A DNA stretch of 64,000 bases from an uncultured Chloroflexus sp. (GTDB taxonomy: Bacteria; Chloroflexota; Chloroflexia; Chloroflexales; Chloroflexaceae), in NCBI RefSeq assembly GCF_937129525.1, contig NZ_CAKZNK010000096.1:1-64000 (forward strand). Reading direction: 5' to 3'. Each line of letters starts with the position of its first letter. Position 1 is the stretch's first letter. This document shows positions 1 through 8,165 of this stretch, in pieces. The translations under genes were made by a program, and so were the position numbers. Under the pieces are notes generated by a model that saw nothing but the letters and a program-made list of their open reading frames with translations, did not search any database and was not told the origin of the DNA.

Positions 1-78
1 GAAGAAGGCTTGCGCTTCGCCATCCGCGAGGGTGGTCGCACCGTCGGCGCCGGTGTTGTGACCAAGATCCTTGATTAA
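1..78 (+). CDS. tuf: Elongation factor Tu, C-terminal end (partial)
   Basis: The window opens inside a coding region whose last 25 codons read EEGLRFAIREGGRTVGAGVV followed by TKILD and a TAA stop. This is the characteristic end of domain 3 of EF-Tu, the GTPase that brings aminoacyl-tRNA to the ribosome. It is followed 69 bases later by secE, the usual bacterial order tuf-secE-nusG. No tRNA-Trp and no rpmG (L33) gene lies between tuf and secE. The rest of the gene is outside the window. Confidence 0.95.
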   Translation, partial: EEGLRFAIREGGRTVGAGVVTKILD

Positions 79-147
79 TGCCTGAGGCCGGATTCGCTAA
101 GCTGCCGGTGGTATTACCGCCGGCAGCTTCAAAGTGAAGGGTATGCA

Positions 148-375
148 ATGGCCGTGGCCAAAGATACAGAGCGTGACATTCAAGAAAACATTCTCGCGCG
201 CACATTTCGTGAAACGCGCAGCGAGTTACGGCAAGTTGTTTGGCCAAGCCGCGAAGAGACGATTCGTCTTACGGTGCTCGTGATTGCGGTGTCACTTGTG
301 ATCGGGTTGCTGCTTTTCATTGGTGATACGATCTTCACGTTCCTCTACACGAGCCTTGTGAGCCTCGTCCAGTAG
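148..375 (+). CDS. secE: Preprotein translocase subunit SecE
   Basis: A 75-residue protein with a charged amphipathic N-terminal half (RSELRQVVWPSREETIRLT is the conserved SecE motif, with the WPSR signature around residue 33) and one C-terminal membrane span at about residues 40-65. SecE is the small essential clamp subunit of the SecYEG channel in the cytoplasmic membrane. The single-TM length is the short form typical of most bacteria outside the enterics. It lies between tuf and nusG, so a common transcript with the ribosomal protein genes is likely. Confidence 0.95.
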   Translation: MAVAKDTERDIQENILARTFRETRSELRQVVWPSREETIRLTVLVIAVSLVIGLLLFIGDTIFTFLYTSLVSLVQ

Positions 376-399
376 CGGGTTCGCAAATGGGGGCTGCCC

Positions 400-957
400 A
401 TGTCTGAGGAAAAAGATAAAGAGACTGATGATCGGCGCTGGTACGTGATCCATACCTATTCGGGTTACGAAAATAAAGTAAAGCAAAATCTGGAGCATCG
501 CATCGCTTCGATGGAGATGCAAGACCAGATTTTCCGCGTCATCGTGCCAACTGAAGAGGAGATTGAGATCAAAAACGGACAGCGCCGCACGGTCAACAAG
601 AAGATCTATCCCGGTTATGTGCTGGTGCAGATGCGTCTCACCGACGACTCGTGGTATGTGGTGCGCAATACACCGGGAGTAACCAGCTTCGTCGGGAATG
701 GCAATAAGCCGACACCGCTCGAGGATGAAGAGGTGAAGGCTATTTTGCGCCAGATGGAAGGCGAAACTCCCAAAGTGCGCGTCAGCTATCAAAAGGGACA
801 GGCTGTCAAGATTATCGATGGCCCCTTTACCGATTTCGAAGGCATTGTCGATGCGATCGACCACGAGCGTGGTCGGGTGCGCGTGCTGGTCTCGTTCTTC
901 GGTCGTGAAGCGCCGGTCGAGCTTGACTTCCTGCAAGTGACCCGCCTGGTTGAATAA
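400..957 (+). CDS. nusG: Transcription termination/antitermination factor NusG
   Basis: 185 residues. The N-terminal NGN domain (about 12-115) begins with the classic RRWYVIHTYSGYENKVK stretch and carries the PGYVLVQM and NTPGVTSFVG motifs that bind RNA polymerase. The C-terminal KOW domain (about 128-185) includes GQAVKIIDGPFTDFEG, the surface that contacts Rho or ribosomal protein S10. The size matches the standard family length. It follows secE by 24 bases and precedes rplK, the conserved secE-nusG-rplK order linking secretion, transcription elongation and ribosome synthesis. Confidence 0.97.
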   Translation: MSEEKDKETDDRRWYVIHTYSGYENKVKQNLEHRIASMEMQDQIFRVIVPTEEEIEIKNGQRRTVNKKIYPGYVLVQMRLTDDSWYVVRNTPGVTSFVGNGNKPTPLEDEEVKAILRQMEGETPKVRVSYQKGQAVKIIDGPFTDFEGIVDAIDHERGRVRVLVSFFGREAPVELDFLQVTRLVE

Positions 958-1042
958 CACTGGTTCTTCTGTCCGTGACCTCGCCGGTTGCGCGAGGGAG
1001 GGAGGATGAGATGTTGCCTCCCGCTATCGAAGGAGTTGTGTC

Positions 1043-1468
1043 GTGGCAAAGAAACTTGTCGCAGTCGTAAAACTGCAATTGCCGGCTGGTAAGGCAACGC
1101 CAGCGCCGCCTGTTGGTCCGGCGCTCGGTCAGTACGGCATCAATATTATGGCGTTCGTGAAGGAGTACAATGAGAAGTCGGCAGCGCAGGCCGGCAGCAT
1201 TGTCCCGGTTGAGATTATGATCTACAGCGATCGCTCCTTCACAGCGCGTCTGTTGACTCCGCCTGCCGCCGATTTGTTGCGCAAGGCGGCTGGTATTCAG
1301 AAAGGTGCCAGCACCCCCAAGCGCACAACGGTTGGTTCGATCACCCGCGCTCAGTTGCGCCAGATTGCCCAGCAAAAGCTGCCTGATATGAATGCAAATG
1401 ATATTGAGGCAGCCGAACGGATTATTGCCGGCACTGCGCGCAGTATGGGCATCAAGATCGTTGAATAA
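1043..1468 (+). CDS. rplK: 50S ribosomal protein L11
   Basis: 141 residues, full length for L11. The N-terminal domain contains the proline-rich [17 protein letters not shown] segment and the C-terminal domain the rRNA-binding [16 protein letters not shown] region. L11 binds the GTPase-associated centre of 23S rRNA. The start codon is GTG, preceded by an AAGGAG Shine-Dalgarno sequence at 1030-1035. It sits directly upstream of rplA as in most bacteria. Confidence 0.97.
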   Translation: MAKKLVAVVKLQLPAGKATPAPPVGPALGQYGINIMAFVKEYNEKSAAQAGSIVPVEIMIYSDRSFTARLLTPPAADLLRKAAGIQKGASTPKRTTVGSITRAQLRQIAQQKLPDMNANDIEAAERIIAGTARSMGIKIVE

Positions 1469-1527
1469 GCGTTATAAGCTGGTGGGAGGATTGTCGCGAT
1501 CCGCCATCACCACCCGGAGTAGTTACT

Positions 1528-2241
1528 ATGCCGAAACACGGAAAAAAGTATCTCGCTGCGCTGGCGAAAGTTGACCGTTCACGTCTGTATTCGCCTGCTG
1601 AGGCGCTGGCGTTGGTTAAAGAGACCTCATACGCGAAGTTTGATGCTACCGTCGAAGCGCACCTGCGCCTGGGTATCGATCCGCGCCACGCCGATCAAAA
1701 TATCCGTACCACTGTTGCTTTGCCTCACGGCACCGGCAAAACGGTGCGCGTGCTTGTCTTCGCGCAAGGTGAAGCAGTGCAGGTTGCGCTTGACGCCGGA
1801 GCCGATTATGCCGGTAGCGATGACCTGATCGCCCGGATCGACCGCGAGAATTTCTTCGATTTTGATGTAGCCATCGCCACCCCCGATATGATGGGTAAGG
1901 TCGGTCGCATCGGTCGCAAACTCGGTCCACGTGGCTTGATGCCAAACCCCAAGAGTGGTACAATCGTCCCGGCTGCCGATCTGCCTCGCACGATCCGTGA
2001 AGTGAAGGGCGGTCGTGTCGAGTTCCGTAACGACAAGACCGGTATTTTGCACGTTGCGATCGGGAAAGTAAGCTTCTCGCCACAACAGCTCGCCGAAAAC
2101 TTCGTTGCCTTGATGGACGCAGTAAAAGCGGCAAAGCCGAGTGGCGCGAAGGGGACCTATATTCGCAGTGTCACCCTCACCAGCACGATGGGGCCTGGTG
2201 TGCCGGTTGACCCACTTGCGGCGCAAAACTTTAAGCCGTAA
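1528..2241 (+). CDS. rplA: 50S ribosomal protein L1
   Basis: 237 residues, the usual L1 length. The conserved block around [18 protein letters not shown] is present, followed by the [20 protein letters not shown] region of the rRNA-binding domain. L1 forms the mobile L1 stalk of the large subunit and in other bacteria also represses its own operon by binding the rplK leader. An 'L1' binding structure was not searched for here. It is separated from rplJ by a 229-base leader containing regulatory structure. Confidence 0.97.
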   Translation: MPKHGKKYLAALAKVDRSRLYSPAEALALVKETSYAKFDATVEAHLRLGIDPRHADQNIRTTVALPHGTGKTVRVLVFAQGEAVQVALDAGADYAGSDDLIARIDRENFFDFDVAIATPDMMGKVGRIGRKLGPRGLMPNPKSGTIVPAADLPRTIREVKGGRVEFRNDKTGILHVAIGKVSFSPQQLAENFVALMDAVKAAKPSGAKGTYIRSVTLTSTMGPGVPVDPLAAQNFKP

Positions 2242-2261
2242 CAACTGAATCTCGCCATTTG

Positions 2262-2336
2262 CTGCCTGAGACAGCCGGTGAGCAGCGCTCTTAATGGCCC
2301 CCGCCGGGCCGCCAGCCGAGGTGGCGTCTGAGGTGT
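2262..2336 (+). promoter_or_regulatory. Ribosomal protein L10 leader (rplJL autoregulatory element)
   Basis: The conserved internal signature of the L10 leader family is visible: CTTAAT at 2290-2295 and GCCGAGG at 2315-2321, the two strands of the L10(L12)4-binding internal loop. They are enclosed by a closing helix whose strands are CCTGAGAC (2265-2272) and GTCTGAGG (2326-2333), pairing with one mismatch. It lies immediately upstream of rplJ, where this element is found in many bacteria and mediates feedback control by L10-L12. The motif identification is from sequence pattern alone; a covariance-model search was not possible. Confidence 0.8.
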
Positions 2337-2399
2337 GATAGTAGTAAGCGATTCGTTCGCTCTAGCTATACACGCGCAGTCAATGACTGCGCCGCTCTC

Positions 2400-2436
2400 G
2401 GTCGCCCGGTCTCAGGACACGGGCGGCCTTGCTTTT
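2400..2436 (+). terminator. Attenuator-type terminator in the rplJ leader
   Basis: A nine-base-pair stem (2400-2408 with 2420-2428, one G-U pair) with an 11-base loop is followed by TTGCTTTTT. The loop contains GTCTCAGG (2409-2416), an exact complement of the 5' strand of the L10 leader closing helix (2265-2272). This arrangement fits transcription attenuation of rplJL, where the leader strand pairs either within the L10-binding structure or with the terminator loop. A separate perfect 8-bp hairpin lies at 2374-2392 between the two elements. Confidence 0.7.
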
Positions 2437-2470
2437 TGTCTGAGTTTCAACGGAGAGGAGGTGAAATACG

Positions 2471-3019
2471 ATGCCAACACAGCGCAAAGTTGAAACGGTT
2501 AAGGAGCTAACCGATAGACTGAGCCGCGCCCAGCTTGTGGTCGTTGCCGATTATCGCGGTAATGGTCGCGGTATGAGCGTGGCTGATATGACCGAGTTGC
2601 GCCGCAAGTTGCGCGAGCATGGCGGGGAGGTCGTGGTAGCAAAGAACACGCTCCTGAAAATTGCCGCCAATCATACCGGTCGCGAGGCGCTCGATCCGTT
2701 GCTTGCCGGCCCGACTGCGGTGACCTTCGCCTATGACGACGTTTCTAAGGTAGCAAAGGCTCTGCTCGATTATCTCAAGTCGGGCAACAAGAGCTTTACC
2801 GTCCGTGGCGCTCTGCTCGGCAAGACCTTGTTGCCGGCTGATGCGCTCGAGCAGGTGACGAAGCTGCCTTCGCGCGAGCAGGCGCTGGCCCAGGTGGTCG
2901 GTGGTATCGCGGCGCCGGTTTCGGGTGTGGTCGGTGTCTTGAATGCCGCTATTTCCAACGTGCTCTACGTCTTGCAGGCGCGGATCGATCAGTTGCAGCC
3001 GCAGGGCGAGGCGGCGTAA
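2471..3019 (+). CDS. rplJ: 50S ribosomal protein L10
   Basis: 182 residues. The N-terminal rRNA-binding domain (VKELTDRLSRAQLVVVADYRG near residues 10-30, and VAKNTLLKIAA) is followed by the C-terminal helix that carries L7/L12 dimers. L10 is the base of the ribosomal stalk. A strong Shine-Dalgarno sequence (GGAGAGGAGG, 2452-2461) precedes the ATG. The gene sits downstream of an L10 leader and attenuator and 78 bases upstream of rplL, so its expression is probably set by L10-L12 feedback. Confidence 0.97.
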   Translation: MPTQRKVETVKELTDRLSRAQLVVVADYRGNGRGMSVADMTELRRKLREHGGEVVVAKNTLLKIAANHTGREALDPLLAGPTAVTFAYDDVSKVAKALLDYLKSGNKSFTVRGALLGKTLLPADALEQVTKLPSREQALAQVVGGIAAPVSGVVGVLNAAISNVLYVLQARIDQLQPQGEAA

Positions 3020-3097
3020 GTGTACTTAATATCGCTTGCGTAACAGTTGTAGATTTTTGGGTTCTGGTTATTCTCATCACGAAGGAGTATAAACGCC

Positions 3098-3496
3098 ATG
3101 TCGAAGATTGATACGATTATCGAAATGATCGAGGGTCTCAACGTCCTCGAGCTGGTTGAACTGAAGAAGAAGATGGAAGAGAAGTGGGGCGTGACCGCAG
3201 CGGCGCCGGTGATGGCGATGGGCGCGGCGATGCCGGTTGCTGCCGCCGGTGATGGCGCTGCCGCTGCCGCTCCGGTTGAGGAGAAGACTGAGTTTGATGT
3301 CATCCTCAAGGAGGCTGGCCCCAACAAGATTCAGGTTATTAAGGTGGTGCGCGAGTTGACCAGCCTCGGCCTCAAGGAGGCGAAGGATCTGGTTGAGGGT
3401 GCGCCGAAGCCGGTGCGCGAGGGTGTAAGCAAGGAAGAGGCTGAGGCGGCGAAGGCCAAGTTGACCGAGGTCGGCGCCGTGGTCGAGATTAAGTAA
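3098..3496 (+). CDS. rplL: 50S ribosomal protein L7/L12
   Basis: 132 residues. The N-terminal dimerisation domain ([20 protein letters not shown]) is followed by an Ala/Pro-rich hinge (about 35-62) and the globular C-terminal domain with the conserved [20 protein letters not shown] segment that recruits translational GTPases. The hinge is very alanine- and methionine-rich. The gene is followed by a strong terminator rather than rpoB, which is the usual downstream neighbour. Confidence 0.97.
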   Translation: MSKIDTIIEMIEGLNVLELVELKKKMEEKWGVTAAAPVMAMGAAMPVAAAGDGAAAAAPVEEKTEFDVILKEAGPNKIQVIKVVRELTSLGLKEAKDLVEGAPKPVREGVSKEEAEAAKAKLTEVGAVVEIK

Positions 3497-3524
3497 GACC
3501 GGTTTCAGCTTGATCTGAGTTGAG

Positions 3525-3562
3525 AGCGTGGCGTATCGTTATTGGTGCGCCACGCTTTATTG
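3525..3562 (+). terminator. Rho-independent terminator after rplL
   Basis: A perfect 9-bp stem, AGCGTGGCG (3525-3533) with CGCCACGCT (3548-3556), with a 14-base loop, followed by TTATTG. It closes the tuf-rplL gene block 29 bases after the rplL stop. Confidence 0.8.
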
Positions 3563-3638
3563 CGTCTTTCAAAAGCTTATCGGTGGGTGGTAGAAGGCAT
3601 TCGCAGAGACTGGTTTGCCTCCGGTGCTTAAGGCTTGA

Positions 3639-4793
3639 TCATCTGCGTGAGTCAGAGTGGTCAGGATTGTCTGTCGGCTCAGCAGTTATTTTCTGATGAG
3701 GAGACGGATCAGGCGATGCGAGCGGATCTGTGACTGCGCTTTCAGAGGTAACAGTTGCTTTCGTCACTCCCGCACCTTTATCTGGCTTTCCTCTGTCAAC
3801 CTCACTGGAAGATGCGGCTGAGCCATTGTTTGCCGCCAGCGCGCAAATGATTCCAATCGCTTCCAGGGTGCGCAGCTCGCTGTATGAGCGAGCAAAGTAG
3901 AATACTGATAGCAGCGCCAGGCTGACCAGAAGTAGTAGCGTTATCAGCAAGCCTTCGTTACTGGTTTCCAATCCCAGGATTTGCAACAGGCTGCGCCAGA
4001 GTCCTTCCCAGATTGCGCGAAGATCGTTTTCTGAGAATACGAGCGTTGCCAGGCTCAAGATCCCGATCGCAGCAAGGCCAAACGAAAACGACTGGATTCG
4101 TCCGTTGATTCCATCGAGCTTCCAGCGCGCAATTGCCTCAATATCCTGCCACTGTTGGGCTGTCAGGTCAGCAAGCTGCTGGTTGTTCGCAATCCGCCGG
4201 GCAGCGTGCCGGGTCATGGCGGTATAGCCGGGGATCAATGCACTCTCAGGACGATCGCGACCGATCGAAGAAAGCACCATAAACAAGAAGCGTGGTATGT
4301 TACCACTAATCATCCAAAAAATGCCAAAGATGAACAACCAGCCTGCCAGTGACAGAACTGCCCATACCACATAAACGGTTAACGCTATACTTCTTTCTGC
4401 TACACTCAAGATCAGCAAAGCAGGGAATAATGGCAACACGACAATATTATAAATTGCTAAAGAACCCTTCATGCTAAGTTTTCGATAAACGAATCTGTTG
4501 ATAAGCGAAAGGATGAGTGCCCAGATACCAAAGCCGAGTATTAATAAGATGATCGGTGATGTTCCGGTTACATCGATCTTTAAATCTGCCAGTAATGATT
4601 TAAGAGGTTCGTTAACGATGAAAAACCAGCTTACCATCACGAAGAAGAAACTTATGAAGAAATGAGCGGTTGCTGAAGTCCCCGGTTGTCGCAGCTTCTG
4701 TTCTGTCTGGCGAATCTGCTCGTCGAAAGAATCCTTCACCGCCTGATGTATGTGCAGGAAGTGATCGAAGGCTGTGTCACGAAATGGTGGCAT
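3639..4793 (-). CDS. Polytopic membrane protein of unknown function
   Basis: 384 residues, not recognised as a named family. About six hydrophobic segments are visible: roughly 44-65, 80-98, 108-128, 138-162, 230-250 and 275-298. A soluble stretch of about 65 residues (165-230) separates the fourth and fifth spans. The C-terminal 70 residues are polar, rich in Ser, Pro and Asp, and probably disordered and cytoplasmic. It is transcribed towards the rplL terminator and away from the large gene at 4974. No catalytic motif was seen. Confidence 0.7.
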   Translation of the reverse strand: MPPFRDTAFDHFLHIHQAVKDSFDEQIRQTEQKLRQPGTSATAHFFISFFFVMVSWFFIVNEPLKSLLADLKIDVTGTSPIILLILGFGIWALILSLINRFVYRKLSMKGSLAIYNIVVLPLFPALLILSVAERSIALTVYVVWAVLSLAGWLFIFGIFWMISGNIPRFLFMVLSSIGRDRPESALIPGYTAMTRHAARRIANNQQLADLTAQQWQDIEAIARWKLDGINGRIQSFSFGLAAIGILSLATLVFSENDLRAIWEGLWRSLLQILGLETSNEGLLITLLLLVSLALLSVFYFARSYSELRTLEAIGIICALAANNGSAASSSEVDRGKPDKGAGVTKATVTSESAVTDPLASPDPSPHQKITAEPTDNPDHSDSRR

Positions 4794-4955
4794 TATGGCA
4801 ATTTGAATATGTGATAGTATCGGGTAAGAATGCGAAGAGACCCTTATCTACCGGAAATCCAGAACGTTTATCGGAAAATTCCTGTTTAGGTCTGATTTCC
4901 CGATTTAGAGTCTACACGCTTTATAGTTGTATACTATAGCACACTGGCCAGAATG

Positions 4956-4964
4956 TGGTATAGT
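4956..4964 (+). promoter_or_regulatory. Extended -10 promoter, possibly giving a leaderless mRNA
   Basis: TGGTATAGT matches an extended -10 element. Transcription would start near 4971, only about three bases before the ATG at 4974, so the message would be leaderless or nearly so. An in-frame ATG at 4953 overlaps the promoter and is unlikely to be used. Confidence 0.5.
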
Positions 4965-4973
4965 ACACAACCG

Positions 4974-7931
4974 ATGAAACCAGCAACACCACGTGCCTTT
5001 CGCGCTGTCGAGCAATTTAGCGAACTCTATGCTGCGGTTGCGCCAGCGTTGCGCGCGCAGCAAGAACGAGTTCAGGCGTGTCTTCGTTCGGCAATTGATC
5101 GTTCAGCCTTAGTTGAGCAAGTTTTGGCGACGCTGCGCGCCCGACCTGGAATCGTTGCGCTTGATGCGCCTCTTGGTACGGGAGCAACGACGCTGCTTTG
5201 TCAGCTCGCCACGCGCGCTGATTGGCCGCTCTGGCTGGTGGATGATGATGATGGCAACGGCGCACTCGCTTTTTATGCCCAGATTGCCGCTCTGCGCCGC
5301 CCTTCATTGCCATTGATCGATCCGGCAGCTCTCACCGATCCCGCTGCCTGTGAACGGTTACTGGCTGAAATTGCCGATCCTGAACAACCGCTTGTCTTGC
5401 TGGTCAGCGCCCCTGATCGTGATCGGCAGCCGTTGCGATCGCTGCCGCTTCCCCTGCCTTTCGATCTGCCTGCCGGTGTCTCTTTGCTGATCCACGGCTC
5501 GCTGCCGGTCGAGCCTGATGCAAAACTTTCTCTGCTTGCTGCCGATAGCGCAGTAACCCAAACCCAACTCGCCGTGCTCGAACGGCGTAATTGTCCTCCC
5601 GTCTGGCGCGCGCCATTGATCGATGCAGCGCAAGGTAATCTGCTCTACCTGAGTTGGGCTGAACGCTGGTTGCATCTCGGTCTGCTGGACATCGCTCATC
5701 TTCCACGCGATCTCGATCATCTGCTTCAGTATTGGTGGCAGAGTCTTAGTCCGGTTGAGCGACGGCTGGCCACGCTTCTGGCGGCTGCCGGTGAACCGTT
5801 GCCGGTATCAGTGCTATCGCAGGTGGTTTCCGGACATCCACAGTTGATTCTTGATCGCTGGGAAGAGCAGGGCCTGGTGCATATCAACCTTCGGCGCGTC
5901 AGCGATGAAGACGCCTTGCTCCTGGTGCGCTACGCTCATCGCGCCGTCCGTCTGTTCCTGTCCCGTTACGCCACTCACGAGGTTGATGCTGCCCACGGAG
6001 AGCTGGCTGAATGGTGCGCTGCACGGTTACGGAATAACTTGCTTGACCCGGCGCAACGATACATGGGACGCCAGTTAGCGCGCCATACGGTGTTGTGCCC
6101 GCCTGCCCGTCGTCCTCCCAACTTGCCCACGGCTCAGCCGGTGGCCTGGCTGCGAGAACGCGAGTTGCGTGAAGGACTGGTCGGCGCGTTGCGCGATGCC
6201 GGTTGGATGCTGCATGATGCCGCTGCCGGCCCGCCACTGACTCTTGGTCGGATTGCGGCGATTACCGGCACTTTGGCCAGCCGCGCGCGTCAGCTCAGTG
6301 GCGAACTGGTGACGGCAGCCTTCTTGACCGCAGTCAAGACCGGTGGGCGTGAGGGGAGTCTGCGCCGCGTCAATACCATTGTCGAGCAGTTGCCCGATGG
6401 CGTGCCTAAGGCGGCGGTTTTGCGCCAGCTCGGTGAAGCCTGTTATAGCGTCAATATGCGTAGCGCTGCGATGCGCCTGCTCTCGCGCGCGCTCGATCTC
6501 GAGGCGCAACCGGTCTCGCGGGCCTGGCGTGACGCGCGCGATCAGACGATTGAAGCGTTGGCTACGGCATGTCTTGAGGTTGGCGATATTGAGCGGGCAT
6601 TGGCCTGCGCTGAACTGATCGATCTGCTCGAGCGGCGCGCGCAGGTGCAGACGCTGGTAGTGCGCCGGTTGCTGAGCGATGGGCAGTACGATCAGGCCTG
6701 GCGGTTGTCACGCTCCATTTTGCACGAAAATCGGGCAGCCTGGGCGCAGGCTGAAGTGGCAGTGGCGCTGGCGCGGATTGGCGATTCGCGGGGTGAAATG
6801 TTGCTCGAAGAGTTGACAGTTGAGACGGCACGGGCATGGGCTGAAATCGAGCTGGCATGCGATCTGGCGTTGCGCAACGAAGATGCGGCGTTGCAACGGA
6901 TCGCGGCGCTGCCCAGTCAGCATCAGCGCGATCGGGGCCTGGCCCGTCTTGCCCGGGTCTTCGCCCAGGCCGCAAAGGATGGCGATGCACTGGCCGCTGC
7001 CGAACGCATCTCTAGCCGGGAATTGCGCGTGACTACGCTGCTTGAGTTGCGAATTCTCCTCCAGGGATTAGTCGCTAATCTGGCTACCGAGCGCGCTACG
7101 CGCGAGATCGATGCGCTCCAGGGTGAAGATCGCCCAATCTTGTTGGCAGCGTTAGCGTCGGCGCATGCCGCCATTGGGCGCAAAGATCGCGCTTTGGCGA
7201 TCGCTCATCAACTGAGCGGCGAAGAGCTGGAGCGCGCGCTCTCACGGGTGGCGGTGGCGTGCGTGCAGGCAGGTGATTATGAAGGCGCGCAGGAAGTGCT
7301 GTCCAGGATGACCGATGATGATGAACGCGATTGGGCGCGCGACGAGATTGCCCGGATACTGGCCGGCCTTGGTGATTGGGAAGCGGCGATTGCCCAGGCA
7401 GCGGCCATCGTGGCCGATGATCAACGGGCGCGCACGAGCGCTGATCTGGCGATTGCGCGCGCGCGGGCTGGCGATGTAGCCATGGCTGTGACAATGATTC
7501 GTTCGATTGAAGTGGCGGCTGAACGGGCGCGGGCGTTGGTGATGGCGGCGCCGCTGCTGGTGGCGGTTGGCCCGACACAGGCTGATCAACTGGCCAATGA
7601 ATTGTTGACCGGTGAAGCCAGAAGTCGCTACCGCGCTGCGCTCGCGGTAGCGCTGGCCGGTCAGGGTGAACTGGCCGCGGCTGCGACGATTGCGCGTCGT
7701 ATTCGTCGTCGCAATGAACGGGTGCGGGCTGAACTGGCGATTGTGGCTGCGCTCGACGCAAAACATCCAACCACGCTTAGCCGGTTGGCGGCGACATTGA
7801 CTCGCGCCGCAATTGGTCGCGAAGAGATGTTTCGCGCGCTCGAACTGGCAGCGCCGATTTTGTTGCGCATTGGGGGCGCGCCACTCCTGGCTGATCTGGC
7901 AGCCACCATTGTCGCTGATGATCGCGCTTGA
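4974..7931 (+). CDS. Large NTPase-like protein with C-terminal helical (TPR-like) repeats
   Basis: 985 residues from the ATG at 4974. The N-terminal part (about 50-330) resembles the P-loop region of STAND/LuxR-type regulators: a phosphate-loop-like stretch LDAPLGTGATTLL, a LWLVDDDDG strand, and LVLLVSAPDRD where a Walker B strand would be. The loop has no lysine (GTGATT instead of GxxGxGKT), so ATP hydrolysis is doubtful. Residues from about 440 to 980 are continuous alpha-helical repeats rich in Ala, Arg and Glu (for example IERALACAELIDLLERRAQV), of TPR character, probably a scaffold. No DNA-binding domain was seen at either end. Function unknown; a signalling or scaffold role is inference. 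Convergent with the SRP RNA gene. Confidence 0.75.
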   Translation: MKPATPRAFRAVEQFSELYAAVAPALRAQQERVQACLRSAIDRSALVEQVLATLRARPGIVALDAPLGTGATTLLCQLATRADWPLWLVDDDDGNGALAFYAQIAALRRPSLPLIDPAALTDPAACERLLAEIADPEQPLVLLVSAPDRDRQPLRSLPLPLPFDLPAGVSLLIHGSLPVEPDAKLSLLAADSAVTQTQLAVLERRNCPPVWRAPLIDAAQGNLLYLSWAERWLHLGLLDIAHLPRDLDHLLQYWWQSLSPVERRLATLLAAAGEPLPVSVLSQVVSGHPQLILDRWEEQGLVHINLRRVSDEDALLLVRYAHRAVRLFLSRYATHEVDAAHGELAEWCAARLRNNLLDPAQRYMGRQLARHTVLCPPARRPPNLPTAQPVAWLRERELREGLVGALRDAGWMLHDAAAGPPLTLGRIAAITGTLASRARQLSGELVTAAFLTAVKTGGREGSLRRVNTIVEQLPDGVPKAAVLRQLGEACYSVNMRSAAMRLLSRALDLEAQPVSRAWRDARDQTIEALATACLEVGDIERALACAELIDLLERRAQVQTLVVRRLLSDGQYDQAWRLSRSILHENRAAWAQAEVAVALARIGDSRGEMLLEELTVETARAWAEIELACDLALRNEDAALQRIAALPSQHQRDRGLARLARVFAQAAKDGDALAAAERISSRELRVTTLLELRILLQGLVANLATERATREIDALQGEDRPILLAALASAHAAIGRKDRALAIAHQLSGEELERALSRVAVACVQAGDYEGAQEVLSRMTDDDERDWARDEIARILAGLGDWEAAIAQAAAIVADDQRARTSADLAIARARAGDVAMAVTMIRSIEVAAERARALVMAAPLLVAVGPTQADQLANELLTGEARSRYRAALAVALAGQGELAAAATIARRIRRRNERVRAELAIVAALDAKHPTTLSRLAATLTRAAIGREEMFRALELAAPILLRIGGAPLLADLAATIVADDRA

Positions 7932-7983
7932 TAAGGTCAGGCGCAGCGCTTGCTCTGCGCGCAGCCTGCTCACCCGCAAATAA

Positions 7984-8071
7984 AGCGCCGCGAACACCCA
8001 GAGGAACTCGCGTACCGTTGCTACCTTTCGGTCCTGGCGGGGTTCCGCAAGTATCTGCCGTTCGCGGCACT
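7984..8071 (-). ncRNA. ffs: Signal recognition particle RNA (small bacterial type, 4.5S-like)
   Basis: On the minus strand the apical core GCCAGGACCGAAAGGTAGCA matches the universally conserved SRP RNA domain IV, with a GAAA tetraloop in place of the commoner GGAA and the bulged AGCA strand that binds Ffh. The ends close perfectly: AGTGCCGCGAAC at the 5' end pairs with GTTCGCGGCGCT at the 3' end (one G-U), giving an 88-nt single hairpin. A promoter (AGGTATAAT, 8077-8085) lies 6 bases upstream and TTTATTT follows the 3' end. It is the small form without an Alu domain. It forms the SRP with Ffh for cotranslational membrane targeting. Confidence 0.9.
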
Positions 8072-8076
8072 TAGAC

Positions 8077-8085
8077 ATTATACCT
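8077..8085 (-). promoter_or_regulatory. -10 element of the SRP RNA gene
   Basis: Minus strand AGGTATAAT, with a perfect TATAAT hexamer (8077-8082). The predicted start point near 8071 coincides with the base that opens the SRP RNA terminal helix. Confidence 0.7.
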
Positions 8086-8126
8086 CAAAACAGCAATTGC
8101 GCAACCCTTGCGTCTACGAACAGGCG

Positions 8127-8135
8127 TGGTATTAT
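8127..8135 (+). promoter_or_regulatory. Extended -10 promoter for the gene at 8166
   Basis: TGGTATTAT, 31 bases before the ATG at 8166. A Shine-Dalgarno sequence (AGGAGG, 8157-8162) lies between the predicted start point and the ATG. Confidence 0.5.
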
Positions 8136-8165
8136 TCCTGACAACAAGTAGTCGCAGGAGGATAC

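Noticed and set aside
292-960. 222-residue open frame antisense to nusG
   Set aside because: Lies opposite well-identified secE/nusG; no ribosome binding site and no family resemblance.
7242-8078. 278-residue minus-strand open frame under the large gene and SRP RNA
   Set aside because: Covers the SRP RNA and the 3' end of a supported gene on the other strand; Arg/His-rich shadow composition.
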